Source: Micromonospora acroterricola
GTDB taxonomy: Bacteria; Actinomycetota; Actinomycetes; Mycobacteriales; Micromonosporaceae
Assembly: GCF_003172955.1 (NCBI RefSeq)
Contig: NZ_QGKR01000138.1
Coordinates: 1-54,602 of the forward strand
Length of the DNA stretch: 54,602 nt
Direction of reading: 5' to 3'
The notes under the pieces: model-generated
Told to the model about the DNA's origin: nothing
The model's input: the letters and a program-made list of their open reading frames with translations, nothing else
The model's database searches: none
Translations under genes and position numbers: made by a program
Part shown: positions 43,194 through 51,110 of the stretch, piece after piece
Layout of the letters: every line of letters begins with the position of its first letter
How positions within the stretch are numbered: position 1 is the first letter of the stretch

Positions 43194-44495
43194 ATGGCCA
43201 CGCAGATTGCCCAGCCCGAGTTCGGGCGACGGCTGCGACGCCTGCGCACCGAACGCGGAATGTCCCAGCGGGACCTCGCCGTCGGTGCGGTCAACCAGTC
43301 CTACATCTCGCTGCTCGAGTCCGGCACCCGGGTGCCGACCCTGGAGGTCGTCGCCCACCTGGTCGGCGTCCTCGGCGTACCGATGGCCGCTCTGATCGAC
43401 GACGCCGAAGCTGTCCGGGACGCCGCACCCGCGCCGGCGTCGGGTTCGCGACCGCCCCAGGATGGTTCGCGACCGCCCCTGGAAGCCGCACGGCTGGCGC
43501 AGGAACTGGTCATCGGCAGCGCGATCGAGCAGGGCGACCTGGTCCGCGCCGAGCAGGGGCTGACCAGCGCGTACCGTGCCGCCCACGAGGCCGGTGAGGC
43601 GACGACGATGCTGAGCCGCGGCCTGGCCCTGGAACGGGTGCTGGAGCAACGGAACGACCGCGTCGCCCGACACGCCCTGCTGCAGGAGCTCGTCGAGGTC
43701 GCCGAGAAGACCGGCGTACCGGAGGCGCTCGTGCGCGCCCGCATCGCGCTGATCGGCGCGGCCCGTGACGTCGGCCGGCTCGCCGAGGCGTTCACCCACA
43801 TCGAGCTCGCCGAGCAGGAGATCACCAGCACCGCGTTCGTCCGCGGCGGCGAGCACATCCGCCTGTACGCGGTGCACATCTCGGTGCTGAGCGACGCCGG
43901 CGGCGGGGCCGAGGTGATCCGGATCGTCGACCGGATGATGGCACTGGCGCAGGAGCTGGACAGCCCCGCCATCTCCGGCCGGGCGCACTGGGTGGCGAGC
44001 ATCGCCATGGCGCGGATCGGCGAGGTCGAGCGGTCGCTGGAGCACCTGCGCTCGGCCCGGGAGATGTTGGCGAACCCCACCACCTCCCTGCGGGACTGGG
44101 CGCGGTTCGCCGCGGCGGCCGTGTCCGCGCTGATGGATGCCGAGGCCGATCTGCCGGAGATCACGGCGCACATGGTCGCCGCCCGCGCGGCCATGTCCGC
44201 GGCCGATTTCGCCGCCTCGCCGTCCGCAGCCGCCAGCCTGGAGGTCCGGTACGCGGTGGCCGTCGGTGAACCGGAACGGGCTCTGAAGATCGCCAGCACG
44301 GTCGACGAGGCCGACCTGTCGGCCATCGAGCGGGTGCGTTTCGTCCTGGCCGTCGGCCGGGCCCAGCGCCGCTGCGGGCGATCCGAGGAGGCCGCCGCCT
44401 CGTTGCGCCGGGCCGCCCAGCTCGCCGAGGCGGCCGCGGCCTACCGGCGGGCGGTCCAGATCTGGCGCGAGGTGGACGACGCCCCGGCGTCCTGA
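43194..44495 (+). CDS. XRE-family regulator with TPR-like C-terminal domain
   Basis: 433 aa. Helix-turn-helix at about residues 10-66 (RRLRRLRTERGMSQRDLAVG, NQSYISLLESGTRVPTLEVV). A short linker repeats GSRPPQDGSRPPLE, then about 330 residues of paired helices with TPR character. Architecture like peptide-sensing RRNPP regulators, although actinobacterial members have mostly unknown ligands. Located at the end of the lanthipeptide region and facing a small exported peptide gene, so it may control the cluster in response to a peptide (inference). Confidence 0.8.
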   Translation: MATQIAQPEFGRRLRRLRTERGMSQRDLAVGAVNQSYISLLESGTRVPTLEVVAHLVGVLGVPMAALIDDAEAVRDAAPAPASGSRPPQDGSRPPLEAARLAQELVIGSAIEQGDLVRAEQGLTSAYRAAHEAGEATTMLSRGLALERVLEQRNDRVARHALLQELVEVAEKTGVPEALVRARIALIGAARDVGRLAEAFTHIELAEQEITSTAFVRGGEHIRLYAVHISVLSDAGGGAEVIRIVDRMMALAQELDSPAISGRAHWVASIAMARIGEVERSLEHLRSAREMLANPTTSLRDWARFAAAAVSALMDAEADLPEITAHMVAARAAMSAADFAASPSAAASLEVRYAVAVGEPERALKIASTVDEADLSAIERVRFVLAVGRAQRRCGRSEEAAASLRRAAQLAEAAAAYRRAVQIWREVDDAPAS

Positions 44496-44511
44496 GATGC
44501 GTGCGTGAAGA

Positions 44512-44543
44512 AGCCCTCCACCACCGTCAGGTGGTGGAGGGCT
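44512..44543. terminator. Bidirectional terminator between the regulator and the small peptide gene
   Basis: Perfect 14-bp stem (44512-44525 with 44530-44543), loop GTCA, between convergent genes. Confidence 0.88.
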
Positions 44544-44596
44544 CGGAGCCGGCCGCGGCTCCCTCGCTGCCGCGACCGGCTGATCGGCGTCGTCGT

Positions 44597-44800
44597 TCAC
44601 CAGGGCCAGTCGGCCGACACCCGAGGCTCCGGCACCGGCGCGTCGGCGACCGCCACGATGCCGGCCTGGGACTGGTCGGTCACGGTCTGGTCGGTCGACT
44701 CCGAGCCGGCGAACGCGATCGCGGCGAACGCGATCGCGGGCATCACCAGGCGGCGAACGAGGCGGCTGTCGTCAGTGGTGGCTGCGGTGTGCTTCGTCAT
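44597..44800 (-). CDS. Small exported peptide, candidate partner of the XRE regulator
   Basis: 67 aa. A charged N-terminus (MTKHTAATTDDSRLVRR), hydrophobic segment about 18-31 (LVMPAIAFAAIAFAG) and a short outer part of about 35 residues ending VPEPRVSADWPW. It looks like a signal or anchor sequence with a peptide tail. Possible leaderless start: TAGACA (44808-44813, minus strand) 7 nt before the ATG. The GTCGG...CGTTTCG motif lies 26 bp upstream. It could give a Phr-like signalling peptide, but no precedent is claimed. Confidence 0.6.
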   Translation of the reverse strand: MTKHTAATTDDSRLVRRLVMPAIAFAAIAFAGSESTDQTVTDQSQAGIVAVADAPVPEPRVSADWPW

Positions 44801-44826
44801 GACCCCATGTCTAGTGGGTGGGACCC

Positions 44827-44846
44827 GTCGGGTGGAGTCCGTTTCG
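44827..44846 (+). promoter_or_regulatory. Motif GTCGGnnnGAGTCCGTTTCG, copy 2
   Basis: Second copy of the 42847-42866 motif, in the expected -35 area of the small peptide gene (minus strand). A T-rich stretch (AATTTTTT) follows. Confidence 0.4.
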
Positions 44847-45080
44847 AATTTTTTGGAGCCAGCCTGGTCGGGGGTGGCGCACCGGTGCCGGCTGCACCTA
44901 AAATCGCGCGCCGCCGCACCGGGGTGACCGCTCTTTCAAAAGTTCGATATGGCGTTGCCCGCCCCGTCGCCAGATCGCTGTGATTGTCTCGGCGAAAGCA
45001 CGGCAATGCGATCGGTTACCTGCCGCATCAGTTCCGCCGGGCCGCTTCCCGAACCATCAATCGGTATTCGGAGGCAATTC

Positions 45081-45503
45081 ATGTCACTGTTAGGCAGGGT
45101 TCGCCGGGTGGTCACGGCGGCCGTGGTGATGACTGCCGCGGCGGTCTCCGTCGCCGCGCCCGCGGTCGCCCGGACGCCCACCACCGCGTCGGTGCTGCCC
45201 TTTCCGTGGGAGGCGTCCTACGGCGGCGCCACGGCGAGCGGCACCCAGACGGTCCAGCAGGACCCGTTGGGCGTCGGCCAGAAGCGTACGGTCAAGGGCA
45301 TCATCCAGACCGGCACCGCCACCGGCTGCTTCCACGTCCAGATCCAGTACCTCGGTGGGACCTGGGAGTCGCCCGTGACGTGCGCCGGAGAGAGTCCGGA
45401 GTCGTTCGTCACGACGTTTCAGACCTACCTGATCGGTCGGCCCTCCGCCACCGCGCGGTTGTGCGCCGGCACGGCGTGCGGAACGCCGACGTCGCTCTGG
45501 TGA
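45081..45503 (+). CDS. Small secreted protein of unknown function
   Basis: 140 aa, GGAGG 6 nt before the ATG. Signal peptide 1-31 (MSLLGRVRRVVTAAVVMTAA to AVAR). The mature part is beta-rich with TGCFHVQIQYLGGTWESPVTC and RLCAGTACGTPT, giving four Cys and likely two disulphides. No family recognised. Confidence 0.7.
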   Translation: MSLLGRVRRVVTAAVVMTAAAVSVAAPAVARTPTTASVLPFPWEASYGGATASGTQTVQQDPLGVGQKRTVKGIIQTGTATGCFHVQIQYLGGTWESPVTCAGESPESFVTTFQTYLIGRPSATARLCAGTACGTPTSLW

Positions 45504-45956
45504 CCATTTCCGGGGTGTGCCGCCACGGTTCGTTGATCGAGCTCGTGTGACGGCGGGACCCGGCGAACCGCAATGACGAGGACCTCCTGTCCGACGTGGG
45601 GCTACCGAAGCCATCCACGTCGACAGGAGGTCCTCGTGTGTCACAGCCACGCCACGAATCCACGCGCCGCATCGCGCCTGGCAGCTCGTCACGGCCGAAG
45701 CGCGGCCCCCTTCCACCGGGTGGCTGAGGTGCGCCGACGTGCCCGCGGCGCACGACCGACCGTCGACGCGATGCGCGCGTGCCAGCTCGCCCAGGCGAAC
45801 ACCCACCGCCGCAGTCATCGTCGATGACTGACGCTTCCCTAGCGCATGACTCGCGCTGTGTCACGGAAATCTGGCTGTGTACTTCCTGAAAGACGCCCTG
45901 ACCGGGCACGATGCGGCTCCGACTTCCTCCGGAGGGGTATTGACCGGCATGACGGA
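45504..45956. other. Non-coding region between secreted protein and LysR-like gene
   Basis: About 450 bp with no convincing gene in any frame. It contains the large hairpin at 45576-45637; the rest has broken frames and may be a remnant. Confidence 0.4.
45576..45637. repeat. Long hairpin / inverted repeat
   Basis: Left arm 45576-45599 and right arm 45615-45637 pair over 23 bp with a single bulged C; inside, GGCT (45600-45603) pairs with AGCC (45609-45612). Far longer than the other terminators here. Could be a terminator of the secreted-protein gene, or a palindromic mobile repeat. Confidence 0.75.
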
Positions 45957-45975
45957 AGTCATTAACCTGATGACT
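45957..45975. promoter_or_regulatory. Dyad AGTCAT-N7-ATGACT upstream of the LysR-like gene
   Basis: Perfect 6-bp inverted repeat with 7-bp spacing, about 50 bp before GTG 46026. A plausible binding site for the encoded HTH protein. Confidence 0.4.
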
Positions 45976-46025
45976 GCTTGGTGATGACAAGTCAAGCGGA
46001 GTCAGTCGATATTCGGGGGTATCTT

Positions 46026-46295
46026 GTGAACGAGCGCGAACTACAGGCCTTCGTCGCTGTAGCCGAGCACGGACGGATGGACATGGCAGCCCGGGCCCTG
46101 GGCTACTCGCAGCCCGCGGTGAGTTACCAGATCAAGTGCCTGGAGATGAGCCTCGGCACAAAGCTGTTCGTCCGTACCTCCACCGGTGTGACGCTGACCC
46201 GCTCCGGTGCGTTGATGCTGCCGTCCGTCCAGGCCGTCCTCACGCTCATGCGCGGCATCAAAGCCACAACAGCAGATCTGGCGCTCGCCGGTTGA
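46026..46295 (+). CDS. LysR-type DNA-binding domain protein lacking the effector domain
   Basis: 89 aa from GTG 46026 (GGGGG upstream; ATG 45984 is a weaker alternative). Standard LysR N-terminus: NERELQAFVAVAEHGRMDMA, ALGYSQPAVSYQIKCLEMSL, GTKLFVRTSTGVTLTRSGA. A full LysR protein has about 300 residues; here the protein stops after the linker helix. A clear terminator follows 9 bp later, so this is probably a stand-alone short regulator rather than a recent break. Confidence 0.75.
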   Translation: MNERELQAFVAVAEHGRMDMAARALGYSQPAVSYQIKCLEMSLGTKLFVRTSTGVTLTRSGALMLPSVQAVLTLMRGIKATTADLALAG

Positions 46296-46303
46296 CGTGC
46301 TCT

Positions 46304-46345
46304 CGAACCCCGGGCCCCTCGGATCTCCCGAGGGCCCGGGGTTCG
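46304..46345. terminator. Terminator after the short LysR gene
   Basis: Arms 46304-46322 and 46328-46345 (CGAACCCCGGGCCC...) pair with one bulged C. Lies between convergent genes. Confidence 0.85.
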
Positions 46346-46449
46346 TTCGAGTCCATCGCCGACAGGAATGTGGGCGCTTGTCCGGCCAGCACCCGGGGCG
46401 TACGGCCCGTTGAGCGTGGGTCGTCGGTCGGGAACAGGGGATGACAGCG

Positions 46450-47232
46450 TCAGTCGATGAGGTCGTGGACACTCTTCGTGAGCTCGGCGAGCCGCTCGTC
46501 GGCCCGTTGCCGCTGTTGTCTGATCCACTCCTTACCTTCGGCGGCGATCCCCTCCAGCACGTTGAGGGTGTGGATGAGACCGGACGCGTCCAACGAGACC
46601 TGGGACAGGGCCCTCGGGTCCTCATCTGACCGGATCCCCTCGGTGTTCGAGACGGTGACCCGAACGGAGATGGGTTCGCCGTTGAACAGCGTCAGTTCGA
46701 ACGTCTGCTGCTGGGTCGCCACCCCATCGATACGTACGGCGGCCACGGCGTCGAAGCGGTAGTTCAGCCGCTGGGTCGTACGGGACGCACCCTCCTCGAA
46801 GTCGAGGTCGATGTTCACCTGTCGCACGCCGTCGTCCGTCAGCAGAAAGAGGAGCAGACGGTACCGGGAATAGCGCCACGGGCCGCGTACCACCCGCGCC
46901 CGCTTGTACGACCTCGCGGGTGCCTCGATGAAGGCGTGCGCGACCACCTGGCTCGGCCTGAGCCGATACTGCTGCATGGCCTTGTCGACGAGGATCTTGC
47001 GGTCGCATTCCAACCAGGCGGCCATCTCCGGGTCGGACGGCTTGTCCGACAGCTTTCGCCGCCAGTCGTCGAAGGCCGCCCACCGGGCCGACAGCTGTTG
47101 AGCATGCTCCGCCTCGTCGGCCTTCACCCGCCGCTGCTCAGCGACGATCCCGAACCACGCCAACCCGCCGGTCACGCCGGCCGTCACGGCCAGCAGCGTC
47201 CAACCCGATCCGGCCAGCGGGGCGGTCATCAC
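46450..47232 (-). CDS. Membrane protein with cytoplasmic helical domain (start uncertain)
   Basis: 260 aa from the first ATG, 47232. TM helix near 12-30, then soluble domain: AEQRRVKADEAEHAQQL, RYRLLLFLLTDDGVRQVNIDLDFEE, a beta-rich central part, and a C-terminal coiled coil-like stretch IRQQRQRADERLAELTKS. The frame stays open upstream and reads as another TM helix (ALYLGGLAALVLGGFWAVPA) after RIQLRPPIATR, but has no standard start before a stop near 47405, so the true start is unclear or a frameshift is present. Function unknown. Confidence 0.65.
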   Translation of the reverse strand: MMTAPLAGSGWTLLAVTAGVTGGLAWFGIVAEQRRVKADEAEHAQQLSARWAAFDDWRRKLSDKPSDPEMAAWLECDRKILVDKAMQQYRLRPSQVVAHAFIEAPARSYKRARVVRGPWRYSRYRLLLFLLTDDGVRQVNIDLDFEEGASRTTQRLNYRFDAVAAVRIDGVATQQQTFELTLFNGEPISVRVTVSNTEGIRSDEDPRALSQVSLDASGLIHTLNVLEGIAAEGKEWIRQQRQRADERLAELTKSVHDLID

Positions 47233-47436
47233 CGCGGCGGGAACAGCCCAGAAGCCTCCCAGGACAAGGGCGGCCAGCCCGCCCAGATACAGGGCGCGGG
47301 TCGCGATCGGCGGCCGAAGCTGGATCCGATGCGCGGGCTCAGGTCGGCCTCCTTCGCCCGCATGCGAACCCGCCGGAAATGTCGAGGTGCCGCCCGCGGG
47401 CGCGTCGCACTACCGAAGTCGGCGTGGCTGGTCGCT

Positions 47437-47442
47437 TAGGAT
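47437..47442 (+). promoter_or_regulatory. -10 element TAGGAT of a leaderless promoter
   Basis: TAGGAT, then GAGGGC and ATG 47449: 6-nt leaderless spacing. Confidence 0.55.
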
Positions 47443-47448
47443 GAGGGC

Positions 47449-48003
47449 ATGAGCGCCGAGGCCGTTGGCATGCACATGCCCGCCATCGTGACGCTCGACG
47501 ACGTGGCGGCGATGAACGGCGCCGATCCGAACGGCCACCGTTACGAGACCAGCCCCGAGGGGGTCCTGTCGGTCATGCCGCCGTCCGACTCGGAACACGC
47601 CATGATCGCCAGTCGTCTCTTCGCTTGGCTGATCATGGCTGGCTGGCCCGCCGACCAGGTGCTCCAGGCCGCCGGTGTACGGATCTCCGGCCCGGACGGT
47701 GACGGCGGCCGGATTCCCGATCTCAGTGTGTGGCGCAAACCGCCGGCGCGCAGCGTCTGGGCCGCGGTGACCGAGATCGTGCTCGTGGTGGAGATCGTGT
47801 CACCCGGCTCCGAGGCGATGGATTCGGTGACGAAGGTGCGGGAGTACGCCTCGGCGGGGATCCCGCAGTACTGGGTGGTGGACCGGGACAGCGCGCAGAC
47901 CGTCACCCTGCACAGGCTGATCGGGGACGGCGCCTACGAGGAGCGGGCACGGATGCCGCTGGCCTGGCTGCTGCAGACGGCCCCGGGCGAGCACCTCGAC
48001 TGA
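47449..48003 (+). CDS. Uma2 family (DUF820) PD-(D/E)XK-like protein
   Basis: 184 aa. Characteristic Uma2 line-up: TLDDVAAMNGADPNGHRYETSPEGVLSVMPP at the start, IPDLSVWRKPP carrying the Asp of the nuclease core, VLVVEIVSPGSEAMDSVTKVREYASAGIPQYWVVD with E and K, and a C-terminal VTLHRL strand. Family knowledge: putative restriction-endonuclease-fold proteins, often numerous in actinobacteria and cyanobacteria, function mostly unknown. Probably transcribed alone from a leaderless promoter. Confidence 0.87.
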   Translation: MSAEAVGMHMPAIVTLDDVAAMNGADPNGHRYETSPEGVLSVMPPSDSEHAMIASRLFAWLIMAGWPADQVLQAAGVRISGPDGDGGRIPDLSVWRKPPARSVWAAVTEIVLVVEIVSPGSEAMDSVTKVREYASAGIPQYWVVDRDSAQTVTLHRLIGDGAYEERARMPLAWLLQTAPGEHLD

Positions 48004-48064
48004 GAGCCAGGCCGGCTGAGCCGCCGCCCCCCGTCGGCGCGTCAGCGAGCGACGGAACCTGTCG

Positions 48065-48070
48065 TATCGT
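48065..48070 (+). promoter_or_regulatory. -10 element TATCGT of a leaderless promoter
   Basis: TATCGT followed by TCGGGC and ATG 48077. Confidence 0.5.
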
Positions 48071-48076
48071 TCGGGC

Positions 48077-48287
48077 ATGGCGCAGCCGGTGTGGGCGGAC
48101 GGTGACGCGTACGAGGCGGGTCGCCGATGGTCGGGCGACCTTCCAGGTCGGGGACGCCCGCGCGTTGCCGCTGCCGGAGCGGGCCGCGCTGCGGGAGCTG
48201 CTGGCCGCCCGGCTACCGATGGGGCCCGACGGTTCGATCCGGCTCATCGCTCGGGCCTGGGCCGTCCGGGGCGCCGTGCCCGAGTGA
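48077..48287 (+). pseudogene. Small gene with apparent frameshift
   Basis: From ATG 48077 the frame reads MAQPVWADGDAYEA; from about 48118 coding-like sequence continues in another frame (RVADGRATFQVGDARALPLP, then LREL-LAARLPMGPDGSIRL, stop at 48285-48287). Together they would give a protein of about 69 aa. Either a natural frameshift or a sequencing error within GAGGCGGGTCGCC. Family not recognised. Confidence 0.5.
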
Positions 48288-48428
48288 CGGCGCCGGCGAC
48301 GATCATCCACGGATCGCGCTGGTCAAGCTTTCCCGAAGACGGCGGTGACCGCTCGGACGGTAGTCGGGGCAGCCGGTAGCAGAGACGTAACGTGACCGGC
48401 GGCAGCCAACGCGACGGAGAGGTCGATC

Positions 48429-49358
48429 GTGCGACGGAGGGAGCGGGCGTACGCCGTCGGCCGGGACGCGCCGCGGGCGGCCACCGGCAGGCTCGGCGTC
48501 GGCACCGCGTTCGGCACCTTCGGTGAGCTGTTGCAGGGCGTCCTGCCCGATGCCGACCGGGACTTCCTGGTGACGTTCCCGATGGCGCGGTGGGCCACCG
48601 CCACCTTCCGGCCCGGCGCCGGGCTGGACCGGGTCCGGGTCTTCCCGCAGCACAAGCAGAAGTCGGCCCGGCTGGCCGCCGCCGTCCTGGAACTGTTCCG
48701 CATTCCCGGCGGCGGGGTGCTGGAACTGGGCGGTGACCTGGCCGAGGGCAAGGGCTTCGCCAGCTCGTCGGCGGACCTGGTGGCCACCGCGCGGGCGGTC
48801 GGTGACGCGTTCGGCATGACGCTGGGCGAGCGCGCCATCGAGTCGTTGCTGCGCCGGATCGAGCCCTCCGACGGCGTGATGTACGACGGCATCGTCGCCT
48901 TCCACCACCGTGAGGTGCGGCTGCGGGAGCGGATCGGCGTGCTGCCCCCGCTCACGGTGGTGGCGCACGACGAGGGCGGCACCGTGGACACCATCCGGTT
49001 CAACCGGATCCCCAAGCCGTTCGACCAGGCCGACAAGCGGGAGTACGCGCGGCTGCTCGCCGCGCTCACCGAGGCCGTACGCGCCGCCGACCTGCCCGCC
49101 GTCGGCGAGGTCACCACCCGCAGCGCCGTGCTGAACGGCAAGCTGCGCCCGCGTCGGCACCTCGACGTGCTGCACCGCCTCTGCCGCGAGGTCGACGGTC
49201 ACGGCCTGGTCATCGCGCACAGCGGCACCGCCCTCGGTGTCCTGTTCGACCAGACCGACCCGGAGCGCGCCGCGAAGATCGAACACGTGCGTACGGGGTG
49301 CGCCGCGTTGCCGGGCACGGTGACCGTGCACCGGTCGCTCGGCCCCGGGGAGCGCTGA
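48429..49358 (+). CDS. GHMP-family kinase, PduX-like (L-threonine kinase type)
   Basis: 309 aa from GTG 48429 with GGAGAGG upstream. An early GTFGELLQGVLP matches the GTCGELxQG start of PduX-like kinases; the GHMP ATP loop is GKGFASSSADLVATARAVG; C-terminal motif VIAHSGTALGVLFD. PduX makes L-threonine phosphate for the cobalamin side chain; actinobacterial members may use other substrates. No cobalamin gene is adjacent, so substrate is uncertain. Confidence 0.82.
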   Translation: MRRRERAYAVGRDAPRAATGRLGVGTAFGTFGELLQGVLPDADRDFLVTFPMARWATATFRPGAGLDRVRVFPQHKQKSARLAAAVLELFRIPGGGVLELGGDLAEGKGFASSSADLVATARAVGDAFGMTLGERAIESLLRRIEPSDGVMYDGIVAFHHREVRLRERIGVLPPLTVVAHDEGGTVDTIRFNRIPKPFDQADKREYARLLAALTEAVRAADLPAVGEVTTRSAVLNGKLRPRRHLDVLHRLCREVDGHGLVIAHSGTALGVLFDQTDPERAAKIEHVRTGCAALPGTVTVHRSLGPGER

Positions 49359-49448
49359 CAGGCAGGGCCCGCAGGTGGCTGTCGCATACCGGACAAGACG
49401 GCAAAGCCCCTGGTAGAGCACTGTTGGGGCAGGTCAAGAGGCGGACGG

Positions 49449-49823
49449 ATGGCGGGCCACATCCCATTCCTCCGGCCCGGTGGGGACAGCATCGTCCGCA
49501 CCGGGGCCGTCCGCACCCAGCCCGGCGCCGCCGCCGCGGGGGAACCCGGCACAGCCGCCGCTCCGACCTCGCGTACGGCCCGGTCCGTGGCTGCCGCCCA
49601 CACCGCTGCGGGCGCCCGCAACGGTGCCATCGCCCATCGGGACAAGGTCGTCTACACCTCCGGCGGCCAGGCGACGCCGCCCATCCGGCCGCGCCGCCGT
49701 ACCCCGCCGTCTTTCGCACCGTGGACCCCGCAGGGTCCGGGGTCGCTCACCCGCGCCCCAACCCGGCGGCCGAACCAGAGAGGGCCCCGAACATGGCCAC
49801 TCCCACCGCGACCGCAGCCCTGA
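49449..49823 (+). CDS. Possible Ala/Pro-rich protein
   Basis: 124 codons from ATG 49449 preceded by GAGGCGGA. High GC at third positions over the first 90 codons suggests coding, but the composition is low-complexity and the end overlaps the next gene by 31 bp in another frame. May be non-coding; an antisense frame is also open. No family recognised. Confidence 0.3.
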   Translation: MAGHIPFLRPGGDSIVRTGAVRTQPGAAAAGEPGTAAAPTSRTARSVAAAHTAAGARNGAIAHRDKVVYTSGGQATPPIRPRRRTPPSFAPWTPQGPGSLTRAPTRRPNQRGPRTWPLPPRPQP

Positions 49824-50062
49824 GCGCATCCGTCTACACACCGGGCGATCAGATGCTGTTGACCGTCACCTACTCCGACGCCGACACCAGACCCCTGACC
49901 GTCACCATCGTGGTCACCGACGCGCAGGGCAACAGCAGCGCACCCGTCAAGGTCACCGCGGTCATCGACCCGCTCACCCTGACCGTCACCGACGACTCCG
50001 GGCGTACCTGGACCCGGGTCTCCGACAATGGCTCGGTGGCCGTGTATCGGGCGGTGGCGTGA
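49793..50062 (+). CDS. Small beta-sandwich-like protein coupled to the next gene
   Basis: 89 aa with GAGAGGG upstream. Short beta-strand pattern: TATAALSASVYTPGDQMLLT, TVTIVVTDAQGNSSAPVKVT, LTLTVTDDSGRTWTRVSDNG. Looks like an Ig-like or phage-structural-type domain. Its TGA overlaps the next ATG (TGATG), so the two are translated together, perhaps as accessory domain and enzyme. Not a firm family call. Confidence 0.6.
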   Translation: MATPTATAALSASVYTPGDQMLLTVTYSDADTRPLTVTIVVTDAQGNSSAPVKVTAVIDPLTLTVTDDSGRTWTRVSDNGSVAVYRAVA

Positions 50063-51099
50063 TGCCCCGGGTCACCGTCCAGGTCCGCGACGCCGCTGGC
50101 CACACCGCGACCACCACCGCCGACTACGCGCTGAGCCAACCGGTGCTGGGTGGCTACTACCTCTCCGGCGGCGCGGACCCGACCGCCGACATGGCCGGCG
50201 GCAACTTCCGCTCGCTGACCCAGTACCGCAGCTTCGCCGACGGCTACGTCTTCCCCGGCTACAACCGGCCCTGGCTGATCAACCTGGGCAAGGCCGGGGT
50301 GCGGATGAACATGGTCCTGGAGCTGAAGCACTACGGCGCGGCGAACGCGGGGCCGCAGAGCTTCCGGGTGGACGTCACCGACTACACCGTGCCCGCACCA
50401 TCGATGACCATCCAGCAGCGCCCGGGCACCACCTGGCCGAAGGCGTACGGGTACAGCCAGGTTGTCAACGGGCAGTGCGACGGGTTGCTCCACCGCGCCC
50501 TGGCGCAGTACCGGACGCTCGGCTTCGGGGTGAACATCCAGCTCGCCTCGGAGTTGGACACCGACCACGAGTTCGGCACCACCGAGGACGGCAAGGCGTA
50601 CACCTGGGCCGAGTCGGACGCCCGCGCGGTGCAGGCGATGAACTACATCCTCACCTGGTTCAAGGCACGGACACTCCCCGCCGGCACCACCTTCTCGGTC
50701 GGCGTCGGCGGCTTCGACCGGGCCTGCTTCCAGCGCACCCACCCGGAGTCGCTGATGTCCCGGCTGGACTTCCTCCAGTGGAACGCCTACGCCACCAACG
50801 CCGGTCACACCGCGCTGTCGCGGTTCCGTCGCACGAAGGACTGGGCGGTGGCCGACCTCGGCCCGGTGGCGCTGTCCCGGCCCGTGATCATCGCCGAGTG
50901 GGGGGTGCGGTCGGCCGAGATCCCGGACCAGCCGGCCTGGATCGCCACCGTCCCGGCGGCGGTGGCCCAGCTCAACGCCGAGCGGGGGCCACGGATCGTC
51001 CAGACCAACTACTTCAACTCGGGATGGGGCACCCTCTCGCCGAGAGCCGCCGGGCTGGCCGCGCTCCGGACCGCGTACGCCACCCGCCCGTACGTCTGA
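50062..51099 (+). CDS. Glycoside-hydrolase-like TIM-barrel protein with short Ig-like N-terminus
   Basis: 345 aa. Residues 1-30 continue the beta-sandwich character (VTVQVRDAAGHTATTTADYA). From about 33 a barrel-type domain: GGYYLSGGADPTADMAG, YGYSQVVNGQCDGLLHRALA, NIQLASELDTDHEF, LDFLQWNAYATNAGHT and RPVIIAEWGVRS; the last matches the nucleophile strand of clan GH-A glycosidases, with ASELDTD in the acid/base strand position. No signal peptide is visible on either coupled gene, unusual for an extracellular glycosidase; a phage-tail-derived origin is an alternative. Confidence 0.6.
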   Translation: MPRVTVQVRDAAGHTATTTADYALSQPVLGGYYLSGGADPTADMAGGNFRSLTQYRSFADGYVFPGYNRPWLINLGKAGVRMNMVLELKHYGAANAGPQSFRVDVTDYTVPAPSMTIQQRPGTTWPKAYGYSQVVNGQCDGLLHRALAQYRTLGFGVNIQLASELDTDHEFGTTEDGKAYTWAESDARAVQAMNYILTWFKARTLPAGTTFSVGVGGFDRACFQRTHPESLMSRLDFLQWNAYATNAGHTALSRFRRTKDWAVADLGPVALSRPVIIAEWGVRSAEIPDQPAWIATVPAAVAQLNAERGPRIVQTNYFNSGWGTLSPRAAGLAALRTAYATRPYV

Positions 51100-51110
51100 C
51101 CGAGCCGAGC

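Noticed and set aside
45573..45827. Small frame overlapping the long hairpin
   Set aside because: Starts inside the hairpin arm; Arg/His-rich translation without a recognisable domain or RBS.
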